This document shows positions 51,279 to 60,300 of a DNA stretch of 64,000 nt, one piece after another. Position 1 is the first letter of the stretch. Every line of letters starts with the position of its first letter. The translations under genes and the position numbers were made by a program. The DNA comes from Clostridiales bacterium (GTDB taxonomy: Bacteria > Bacillota > Clostridia > Oscillospirales > CAG-272). A model generated the notes under the pieces. That model made no database searches. It saw only the letters and a program-made list of their open reading frames with translations, and was not told where the DNA came from. The stretch covers positions 98,636-162,635 of the forward strand of contig JAAWDG010000014.1 in the NCBI GenBank assembly GCA_022793655.1, in the 5' to 3' direction.

Positions 51279-52004
51279 ATGTCGGAAAGAATTTATAAAA
51301 ACGAAGATAGTGAACTGCACAAAAAGCATCGGCAAAGGGTAAAGGAAAAATTCAGAAAGACCGGTTTTGAAAGTTTTTCTGAAATTGAGATTTTGGAAAT
51401 GGCTCTCTTTTTCGCCAAACCGCAGGGAGATACCAATCCGCTTGCCCATCAGCTTATCAATCGGTTTGGGTCCCTTTCGGCCGTTTTTGACGCAAGCTAT
51501 AATCAGTTAAGAGAGGTGCCTGGCATTGGGGAAAATGCGGCTACTTTTCTGATGAGTATTGTAGCGTTTTGCAGAGCATATCGGTTAGATAAAATCATGG
51601 ATGACAATGTGTTTGAGAGCGAAGAAAAAATCGGCCGATATCTGATGGCTTATTTCATGGGCGAGCATACCGAAAAAACAGTCATTTTGTGCTTTGATCG
51701 CAGACGCAGATTATTAGGCTGTGAAACTGTGTTTGCCGAGGGGATGGATAATATGTCATCGGCTAAAATCCGGCGGGTCGCCGAGTTGGCGCTGGCGCAC
51801 AAGGCTGCGGCGGTTGTGATGGCGCATAACCATCCAAGCGGTATTGTCGAGCCATCTGAGTTTGATATGGCAAGTACCAATGGCCTAAAGGCCTCCTTGA
51901 GCGGGGTGGGCATCCACTTTATTGAGCATTATGTGGTGACCAATGAGGATTATTTGGGTATTATTAAATATATGGAAGATTTCGGTTATGGCACAAGCTT
52001 ATAA
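51279..52004 (+). CDS. radC: RadC-family (JAB/MPN) protein
   Basis: Helix-hairpin-helix region REVPGIGENAATFL; VVMAHNHPSGIVEPSEFDMASTNGLKASLSGVGI (JAMM-type motif). Confidence 0.92.
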   Translation: MSERIYKNEDSELHKKHRQRVKEKFRKTGFESFSEIEILEMALFFAKPQGDTNPLAHQLINRFGSLSAVFDASYNQLREVPGIGENAATFLMSIVAFCRAYRLDKIMDDNVFESEEKIGRYLMAYFMGEHTEKTVILCFDRRRRLLGCETVFAEGMDNMSSAKIRRVAELALAHKAAAVVMAHNHPSGIVEPSEFDMASTNGLKASLSGVGIHFIEHYVVTNEDYLGIIKYMEDFGYGTSL

Positions 52005-52015
52005 AGACCACTTGT

Positions 52016-52819
52016 TTAGTCCATTTGTTCAAGCGGCGTGTATCTGAATTCGGCTTCTACACCGATATTGCCATCCGGCAGAATGGTTCGGAAATAAGAA
52101 AGATCGGCAAATGAGTTTTCATATACTTTAAAGGTCACACCGTCAGGGGCTTCATGCAAATAATTGATGGATACCGAACGCACCTGCTTGTCTGTATGAT
52201 CATTTACGAAACCGAACAGCATGTCAGGGTAAACTGTATTGTTCATGTGTCGGTTTAGATCAACATCTGCATACATAACCGTGCGTTCGCCCACTAAATG
52301 CAAAGGCAACTCTTTTGGAATGCGAACTTTTAAAGGCAGCTCTGGCTGAAGCGCCGGTTCGGTGCCGAAATCAAAAGATACATCGGCAACGCGCAGAATG
52401 GCTCCGTTTTCGGCGTCGAGCAGGGCCCAGGCAGAGGAAAGCGCTGCGCAAAGTTCGCCATTTCGTTCAATTTTGCTGCAGCGGTTAAAGATAGCCCCTT
52501 TGCTTTCACAGCCCCAAGTGCTGACGTCAATTTCGTCCCAGCTGTATAGGGGTTGATAAATAGTGAAAGAAATTTTAGAAGCTACAAAATAGCGGTTTTC
52601 TGCACGCAAATCGTCCGACGATGGTTTTGAAACCGAGAGCTGCAGATTGGCGGCCTCCTGCATATATTTTAATACGGCAGAGGGCTTGACCATGCCGCGT
52701 GCGTCGGTATCGTGCGAATTGATAATAGTGTGGTAAGTATACTGGTGATTCAAAGTGGCGGGTCCTTTCCTGAGTGAATCTTTTTGATGTATTGTATATC
52801 GCAATTCGTCGGATTGCAA
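52016..52819 (-). CDS. Acyl-[acyl-carrier-protein] thioesterase (true start may be internal)
   Basis: HQYTYHTIINSHDTDARGMVKPSAVLKYMQEAANLQ, ADVDLNRHMNNTVYPDM double hot-dog; possible TTG start near 52753 behind an SD-like aggaaagg. Confidence 0.85.
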   Translation of the reverse strand: MQSDELRYTIHQKDSLRKGPATLNHQYTYHTIINSHDTDARGMVKPSAVLKYMQEAANLQLSVSKPSSDDLRAENRYFVASKISFTIYQPLYSWDEIDVSTWGCESKGAIFNRCSKIERNGELCAALSSAWALLDAENGAILRVADVSFDFGTEPALQPELPLKVRIPKELPLHLVGERTVMYADVDLNRHMNNTVYPDMLFGFVNDHTDKQVRSVSINYLHEAPDGVTFKVYENSFADLSYFRTILPDGNIGVEAEFRYTPLEQMD

Positions 52820-52905
52820 CAGAGCGTTTTTAAAAAGAATGTGTATGAAATATAAACAGATAGCATGAAAAAAATTAGATATTACAATTGCTTACAATCG
52901 TTGGC

Positions 52906-53020
52906 TATGGTACAATAAGAACAAGCCGCATGGCTTGTTCTTAAAAAGTTCATCTTGCAGCCTATCAGGCAGCATTCCAGCGGAGCTGGAAACGATGAAC
53001 TTTGAGGTAGCTGTAAACTT
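52906..53020 (+). promoter_or_regulatory. Promoter plus structured leader element, tandem unit 1 (copy C1)
   Basis: TACAAT 52911-52916; AAGAACAAGCC-gcat-GGCTTGTTCTT (52917-52942); AAAGTTCATC (52945-52954) perfectly pairing GATGAACTTT (52994-53003); inner hairpins GCCTatcAGGC and TTCCAGC-gga-GCTGGAA. Confidence 0.7.
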
Positions 53021-53110
53021 TATGGTACAATAAAAGCAAGCCGCATGGCTTGTTCTTAGAAAGTTTATCTTGCAGTCTATCGGGCTGCATTCCGGCAAGG
53101 CTGAATGTTG
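53021..53110 (+). promoter_or_regulatory. Promoter plus leader element, tandem unit 2 (copy C2)
   Basis: TATGGTACAAT repeated 115 bp after unit 1; AAGCAAGCC-gcat-GGCTTGTTC; AAAGTTTATCTTGCAG; ATTCCGGCaagGCTGAAT. Confidence 0.65.
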
Positions 53111-53173
53111 GATTTTGAGACAGAGAAAGATTTATAACAAAATATGAAAAAGTGTTTAGGAGGTAAGCACCAA

Positions 53174-55087
53174 ATGATATTAACAATCGCAAATGGCGGG
53201 CGTCCCGCGATTGCAAAAGAAGATGGAACGATTCTTTTCCACTCGATTTACATGGGCAACCGGTATTGGGGCGACATGTATAATGTGTTAAAGGACTATA
53301 ACGGAAAAACGTGGAGCATCCGCGAATGCACGCTAAAGGAAATAGCAGAGGATGGTAAGGATTTTTCGATTCTGCATCAGCCCCGCTGCTTTATCGCCGA
53401 GTGTGAAAATGGACGTTTGCTTGCTGCTTTAGATGATCATAACGCTTTGCTTAAAACCGAGGTGAAAAATGAAGGCAATATCGGTGGCGCCGGAGCGGAT
53501 AAGGAGCCTTTGCATGTAATTGCTCTTGGTGGTATGCATGCCGAGCGGCTGGACCGGGCTATGTATAATGGGTTTACCACCTATAACGGCCTGAATCAGT
53601 TAGATATGAACGCAAGAGTTGATATCAAAATTTTTGCTGAAAATGAATATTGTGAAAGTGCCGTACATATGCCTTTGATTGATAAGGCTGGCAAGGCTTA
53701 TCATTTCGGCTTTGTTTCGTTTGAACAATATTTCACGAGCATATTTGCCTGTGAAGGCGGCACGATGGAATATCGTCTTTTCATGGACGGCCGCAATATT
53801 AAACCGGATAGCACCATTGTTTCGGACTGGATGTTGTTTACGCCGATGGCGGATACCGTCAGCGAACTTCCTGACTATACGCGGTTTATACGTGATTTTA
53901 ATCAATTCCAGAAACCCAAGCGTGAGATTCCGGTTGGCTTTAGTTCTTGGTACTATTACATGGGCAATATCAATGAACGCATGGTTTATGAAAACTTAGA
54001 GGCGATTGATAAAATCAAAGACCGGGTGCCGTTCAAGGTTTTCCAGATTGACGCAGGTTGGGCCGATGGTAATCATCAGGGCGAACCGCATGCCGATCGC
54101 TTCCCGAAGGGCATGAAATTCTATGCCGATCTGATTCGTGAACATGGCCTGATACCGGGTATTTGGCTTAATCCTTTCCGTTTTGATCCGGGCGACGCGG
54201 TTTTAGAGGAGCATCCTGATTGGTTTGTGAAAAACGACGCTGGTGAAGATATGACGCATGAGGGCTGTCATATGCTGGATGTGACCCATCCGGAAGCGAA
54301 GCAGTATGTACGTGATTTGTATCATAAATTGACCTATGATTGGGGTTATCGATATTTAAAAATTGATATGGTGAGTGATTTTATCGCTGCCGGACATCAT
54401 CATGATCCTTCGGCAGGCGCGCTTCAAAATCTGCGTGAATATTTCCGGTTAGTCAGAGAGTCCTGCCATCCGGATACCTATATTTTATCCTGCACCTGCC
54501 CGATGTTTGAGGTTTCTGAATTTGTGGACGGCAGCCGTATCTCGGTTGATATTTTTGAGCGCTGGGAATCACTTGTCAAAATGTTCAACCGGGTGCTCAA
54601 ACGGTATTATATGAACGAGAATTTGTATATTGCCGACCCTGATTGTCTCATGATCCGCAAAAAGGAGAATGAAGATGACGACTGCCGGCGGTATTGCTCG
54701 CGTAATGATGATGAAATCCGCACTTTCCTCACCGCTATGTATGCAACTGGCGGCGCGCTGCTTATATCAGATAAGCTGCCGCTGATGAGTGAAGAACAGA
54801 TCGGCTTATATGAAAAGCTGTTCCCGCTGCCTGGCCGTACTGCCAAGCCGCTTGATTTGATGGAATCTTATATCCCGGGTCTCTTGGATCTCGGCTATAA
54901 AGACGATATTCGCACCATCGCCTTCATCAACTGGGGGGAAAGAGAACGTACTTATACTGTTGAGATTGAGGGCGCTCATGAGGCAACCGAACATTGGACA
55001 GACGAGAATTTGGGCGAGGTAAGCGGCGCTTATACCGTAACGCTGAAACCGCACTGCTCTACACTGATTCATTTCAAAAAGAAATGA
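53174..55087 (+). CDS. Glycoside hydrolase family 36 (alpha-galactosidase-like)
   Basis: PVGFSSWYYYMGNI, FQIDAGWADGNHQGEP, GLIPGIWLNPF, YRYLKIDMVSDF; SD aggaggt. Confidence 0.9.
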   Translation: MILTIANGGRPAIAKEDGTILFHSIYMGNRYWGDMYNVLKDYNGKTWSIRECTLKEIAEDGKDFSILHQPRCFIAECENGRLLAALDDHNALLKTEVKNEGNIGGAGADKEPLHVIALGGMHAERLDRAMYNGFTTYNGLNQLDMNARVDIKIFAENEYCESAVHMPLIDKAGKAYHFGFVSFEQYFTSIFACEGGTMEYRLFMDGRNIKPDSTIVSDWMLFTPMADTVSELPDYTRFIRDFNQFQKPKREIPVGFSSWYYYMGNINERMVYENLEAIDKIKDRVPFKVFQIDAGWADGNHQGEPHADRFPKGMKFYADLIREHGLIPGIWLNPFRFDPGDAVLEEHPDWFVKNDAGEDMTHEGCHMLDVTHPEAKQYVRDLYHKLTYDWGYRYLKIDMVSDFIAAGHHHDPSAGALQNLREYFRLVRESCHPDTYILSCTCPMFEVSEFVDGSRISVDIFERWESLVKMFNRVLKRYYMNENLYIADPDCLMIRKKENEDDDCRRYCSRNDDEIRTFLTAMYATGGALLISDKLPLMSEEQIGLYEKLFPLPGRTAKPLDLMESYIPGLLDLGYKDDIRTIAFINWGERERTYTVEIEGAHEATEHWTDENLGEVSGAYTVTLKPHCSTLIHFKKK

Positions 55088-55148
55088 TAAGATTAACCCT
55101 GACGGTTTCATCTTAGGATAGTGAAAACTTTATAATAGATTATAAACT

Positions 55149-55187
55149 AAAACCCAGAGAGAATTTCTCTGGGTTTTATTTTTTTTG
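55149..55187 (+). terminator. Rho-independent terminator
   Basis: aaaacccagagagaatttctctgggttttattttttttg. Confidence 0.85.
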
Positions 55188-55204
55188 AAGAGCATGTTGT
55201 CCAT

Positions 55205-56131
55205 TTATACTAACTTTGTTTTTTTGATAAATGACTTTTGTGCGCCTTGTATTATGGTGTCTTCAGGTTGTAGAGTCCCTAAAAGTAAAGGGGAAGCAGG
55301 GGCATGATATTGATAATTTTCAAATGCTTTATGGGGATTTTTGTTGGCATAGCAATATTTGCATCCATTCATACAGGTATCGTAAGCACCTATATCTCGG
55401 CTTTCGATACAATGACAGCCCCGTCTTGTTCCTTTGTGTTTTAAATGTTTGAATACGATGCCGTTTGCCTCACCTAAAATATCCAGCGTCATGCAGCCGG
55501 AGGCATGAATGCCGTAGCGGGTGTAATCGCCATTGGTGCCGCAGGTTTGAATATGTATGCCGTATTGGCCGGCAATGCGGCCGAATCCTTGCGCTAATAT
55601 GTTCATATCCTGCAAAGACAGTGGAATGAGTTCAGGCATGTTGGTTTGCAGTTTTTTATAGATTTCCACAAAACTGAAAATGCAGCGATCGATATAAGGG
55701 GACAGAACCTTGGCCATGTGTTCAAAAGTATCCAAATGGCGCTGCATGGTATAATTTTTAGTCAATAAAACGGGGTCGTAGCGCCAGGAGACCCGTTTGG
55801 CGCCAACTAATTTAGACAGTTCGATCAAAGTTTCTATGCTCTGCTCGATCGAGGGGACACCGGGCTCAATATCCTTGCCGTAGGCAGTAATCGTGTAGTG
55901 AAAGTATGTATGAAAATGGTCGGTGATTTCATGGATTCTGTGCAAAATAGGCTTGTAATTTTTAGAGCAAAATACCACGCAGTCTACCTTGTCCGGCGTC
56001 AACTCATAACGTGTTACTTTGTTCGGAAATAATGGATTGCGCGAGTAAACATAACCTTCTGCAAATCGGTTTAGCAGCCACTCTGTGTAGTATTGTACCG
56101 TATCGGTTCGCCCGCCTGTATTGATGATCAT
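55205..56131 (-). CDS. DUF1848 family protein
   Basis: MIINTGGRTDTVQYYTEWLLNRFAEGYVYSRNPLFPNKVTRYEL... DIGAYDTCMNGCKYCYANKNPHKAFENYQYHAPASPLLLG. Confidence 0.88.
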   Translation of the reverse strand: MIINTGGRTDTVQYYTEWLLNRFAEGYVYSRNPLFPNKVTRYELTPDKVDCVVFCSKNYKPILHRIHEITDHFHTYFHYTITAYGKDIEPGVPSIEQSIETLIELSKLVGAKRVSWRYDPVLLTKNYTMQRHLDTFEHMAKVLSPYIDRCIFSFVEIYKKLQTNMPELIPLSLQDMNILAQGFGRIAGQYGIHIQTCGTNGDYTRYGIHASGCMTLDILGEANGIVFKHLKHKGTRRGCHCIESRDIGAYDTCMNGCKYCYANKNPHKAFENYQYHAPASPLLLGTLQPEDTIIQGAQKSFIKKTKLV

Positions 56132-56512
56132 GCTAATACCTCCTTTGTTTTCACATTCATGTTTTTATCTTACTATATTTTTTGACTTTCTGCAAGGCCG
56201 AACCAGCTGCGCAAAGCAAATCAGTGCGTTTGGGCGCATGCTTTTTCCAGTTCTGTTAGGACAAGACTCGTTTTACATAAAATGATTTTCGAAAACAGTT
56301 CTGTGGCATGGTGCATTTAAGACAAAATTTATATTATCGATTGTTTTTTAATTGTTTGTGCACATCGCTTGTGATATTATTAACAAATAACAGGAGGAAA
56401 TAGCAGAAAAAATAGATATTTTTCATAAATTCGACATAATTATACAAAAACGAAAATTTACATATGATATCATTACAATGAGAAAGTATATTTAAGAAAG
56501 GAGCACGCACAC

Positions 56513-57295
56513 ATGAAAAAAATCACATATCTTGCTCTATTGCTTGCAGTTGCTTGTTTGACGACGAGCCTAATTAGCTGCGGCATCAAGTCGAAAGGGG
56601 GAGAAGAGGTGTTGAACACAGATATATGGGCCGATGTATGGGCCGCAGAGCCAACCGAAACACAGACCGAACCTGCGACCGAAGCGCCCACCGAGGCCCC
56701 GACAGAGGCTCCAACTGAACCGTCGACCGAAGCGCCTACCGAGGCGCCAACAGAGACCCCCACTGAACCCGAGGTAGAAATTACCATCAAGGCCAGAGAC
56801 ACTATGCTGGAGGGCACAGCAGTTGGATTTAATGTGGGGTATAAAACAATTCGTAATTTTCCCAAAAACACCAAATACACAAATCCGAACGCTGGCTTGC
56901 TTCCCTATATCACCGTGCCGATTCAAGACGGTATAGAGGGAGAGGATCATCGTTCCATCTGTGTACTGGTTGTTCGCTCTGTCAACGAATTTCACGAAGC
57001 AGTATCTATTTTTGAAGAGAAAAACTGGCTGTCTGAATATGAGCGATATGACGAGTCGTATTTTCAAAATAATATTTTGTTAGTGTTATATGGCCATGAG
57101 CCGTATTGGCAGATCAAAACGCTCAAAAAAGACGGAACTGAGTTATGTCTTGGCTTTGACGATGCTGTGTTATTGCCGGGGAATTACCGTCCAACTGATG
57201 TTACTTTTGTTCAGTTGGGTATCGAGATCAGTCGAGTTGATTTGGAGGGCGTAGACACCATCAGCATCTTTGACCGGGCAATTAATACAAAATAA
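56513..57295 (+). CDS. Lipoprotein with (TEAP/PTE) low-complexity linker, unknown function
   Basis: Signal peptide with lipobox TSLISCGIK; TEPATEAPTEAPTEAPTEPSTEAPTEAPTETPTEPE linker. Confidence 0.75.
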   Translation: MKKITYLALLLAVACLTTSLISCGIKSKGGEEVLNTDIWADVWAAEPTETQTEPATEAPTEAPTEAPTEPSTEAPTEAPTETPTEPEVEITIKARDTMLEGTAVGFNVGYKTIRNFPKNTKYTNPNAGLLPYITVPIQDGIEGEDHRSICVLVVRSVNEFHEAVSIFEEKNWLSEYERYDESYFQNNILLVLYGHEPYWQIKTLKKDGTELCLGFDDAVLLPGNYRPTDVTFVQLGIEISRVDLEGVDTISIFDRAINTK

Positions 57296-57334
57296 CAATA
57301 AACTTGTGAAAAAGAAAGAAATGGAAAGACAAGA

Positions 57335-60300
57335 ATGAAGAGAATCATATCGCTCATCATCGCGGTTGGCTTAGTATTGATGGCCAATACAACCGTCATG
57401 ATATGGGCCGAAGATAACGACACCCTTTCGGATAAAATTATTTGTCAGGCCACCTTAGAAGATCATTTTACTGATGATTGTGTAGTGGTGGTCATTGACA
57501 AGAACAATAGCGGTGTCAATAAATTTTTCTCCAAGGAAAAATTTAAGGGCATTGACCTGACAAGCGTTGAAGATTTAACAGAGATTGAGGGAGATCCCGA
57601 TACAAAATTGTATTTGGATCAAGAGAATTTTAAACAGGTACTCAAGCTAAGCTTAGTCAAGACCGGTAAAAAAGAGGTCTTAAAGGCCATTCGCAAATTA
57701 GAAAAGCTGGATTTTGTCTATTCGGCCAGTCCTAATTACTGTTACACGATCGATGAAGCAGAGCCTTTACCCGTTGGTGGGACAGAGGAGGACCTTGGGG
57801 CCGAGATCAAGGCAGAAGACCCACAAACAGGGGAAAAGTCTGAACCAGACGATGGAGAGACAGTACAAGAAGAATCGACAGAATCGACCGCGCCGGGCGC
57901 AGAAGACGGGGTACAGCCTCTGGCGGCGACACCGAATGATCCTAAATATAGCAGCCAATGGGGACTAAGCGCGATCAAAGCGCCCCAGGCGTGGGATATC
58001 ACAACCGGCGATGCTGCGTCAACCCCTATGTCAAAGCGAGTTATGGTGGGCGTAATTGATACAGGCGTGGCTGATCACCCTGATCTTAGAGACAATGTCT
58101 ATTGGGACATGGCGCAGGATTTTTATCATGATACGGCCGGAAAATCAGCGGTAAGTGATGATACAGATGGCCACGGAACAATGGTTGCCAGCGTAATCGG
58201 GGCGAAAGGCAACAATGGTATCGGTGTTTCGGGTATATGTTGGAATGTCGCGATTGTGCCTATGCAGACATGTGATGATGGAGGGAGACTTTTGGATGGA
58301 AATGCAATTCGAAAAGCCTTTACCTATGCCATAAATAACGATATTCCTATTTTGAACTGCAGCTACGGAGGATTATCAGAAGACGAATCAGCTGCTTCAT
58401 TTATGAAAAACTATAAGGGGTTGATTGTTTGTTCAGCAGGAAATGATGGCAAAAATACAGATGTTAATCCACATATGCCCTCCTGTTTGCCGTTGGATAA
58501 TATCATTTCTGTTGCTGCTACCAAAGCAAACAGTGTGTATTTAGCTACCTCAGATGATTGGAAATTTGGTTCCAACTACGGTGTCTCAACGGTGGATATC
58601 GCTGCGCCGGGGACGGGAATTTATACGGTGAAAGCCGATGGCGGATATGACGAAAAGTTTTGTGGCACATCTTCAGCCGCGCCGCATGTAGCGGGCGTGG
58701 CGGCGCTGATCTTAAGCAAACGGCCGGGGCTCACGGGCACGCACTTGAAATATCTGCTGACCGCTTATGCCAGCGGCATGGGAGAATTAAAGGGCAAGGT
58801 TGCAAACGGAGCCTTTTTGAACGCGGCGTCAGCTGTAAACGGAGCAATGAACGACACTGTGAAAGTGACCTTCAATACCAACGGCGGTGCCTGTGAGGAT
58901 TCATATCGGTATTATGTGAAGGGACAGAAATATTGGGATTTACCCAAAGTGACCCGAACCCAATGTGCGTTTGATGGCTGGTACCAGAATAACACCAAGA
59001 TCACAGAGACAAGCACAGTGCCAAGCAGCAATGTTACTTTATATGCAAACTGGAAAGCAAACATTTATTATCGTAATTTGGGCGTATTGGAAGGCAGCGA
59101 AGAAATTTCATTTGGCCAAAGCGGTATGTTAAAGATAAGCAAAACGCTGACCAAGACAGGATACAAGTTTAAAGGCTGGCAATATAAAGGCGTAACCTAT
59201 CTGCCAGGTGAGTCTATAAAAATTCAAGAAAGTGCTACCTTAGAAGCCCAGTGGGAAGAACTATATAGCGTGATCACCTATGCCACCCGGTATTTTTCGC
59301 CCAAGTGGACCCAGCAAATCAGTTATGCAAGCGCCGTCAAGAACGGGGACAAGGTTCAAATACCATGTTCGCTGTTGGAAAGCCCCAGTGTGGGATTGTA
59401 TGTCTTTAAAGGGTGGAACATCAAAAATGGCGATAACACACTCTATACCCCGGGCGGCACCGGGAACCTGCCGGCGTTTAAAAGCTATATATTAGAAGAT
59501 GTGGCGGATCGAAGAGCAAAAGGCGATGTTTCGTTTGATGCCAACGGCGGTAAAAACCCGCCACAGGCACAAACGTTTTATTATGATGATATTACGATTA
59601 TCATTCCGAAACAAGAGCCGACAAGACAGGGTTATAGTTTCTTAGGATGGTCGGAATCGGCGGAGGGCGATGCTAATTTTGCGCCCGGTTCTTATTACAG
59701 TGTGCCTTTTAGCACCACCTTGTATGCAAAATGGGTGTCTGATGGGTTTGTGATTCGTTTTGACACCGGCACCAATACGAGCGACGAGGTGCAGGCATAT
59801 GACCCGCCGCTATCTGTAACCTATGCGGTGGGCGGCCAAAACACGGGCGTTACACTGCCTTCTCAGATTCCAGTGCGTTCGGGTTATACGTTCAAGGGCT
59901 GGTCGTATACTTATAATGGCAAGACTACTGTATATAACAAAGAACAAAATTTCAAATTGCCGGCCGCTGTCTTGGCAGGGTTCAATGCGGAAGGCGGCAA
60001 TGTCGTTACACTGAGCGCCGTATGGGAGCGATATCCCGAAGAACAGCTGATGGCGTTTGTAGATCTCACAAAATATGGCGGTCAAACAAATCAGGTGTAT
60101 TTGCGCAATGTGACGCGGGGCGGCACTTATGGTAATGCTTATGAGCCCGACGACGCGTCGAAAACGGCTGCTTTTCCCACGCCCGCTGCGCGCACTGGCT
60201 ATTATTTCGATGGCTGGGCCGATGTCAATGGCCGTGCGGTCACTGCCCAGACGCCGGTTAGCAAAGAGGGATTCCACATTGTTTATGCCCGCTGGATTAA

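Noticed and set aside
56658-56770. Short repeated units that could suggest a CRISPR-like array
   Set aside because: In-frame codons for a Thr/Glu/Ala/Pro linker, no spacers, no cas genes
56473-57067. Antisense ORFs with (GASVGASV)n / (RRFGRRFG)n translations
   Set aside because: Antisense readings of the PTE-repeat linker of the 56513-57295 lipoprotein
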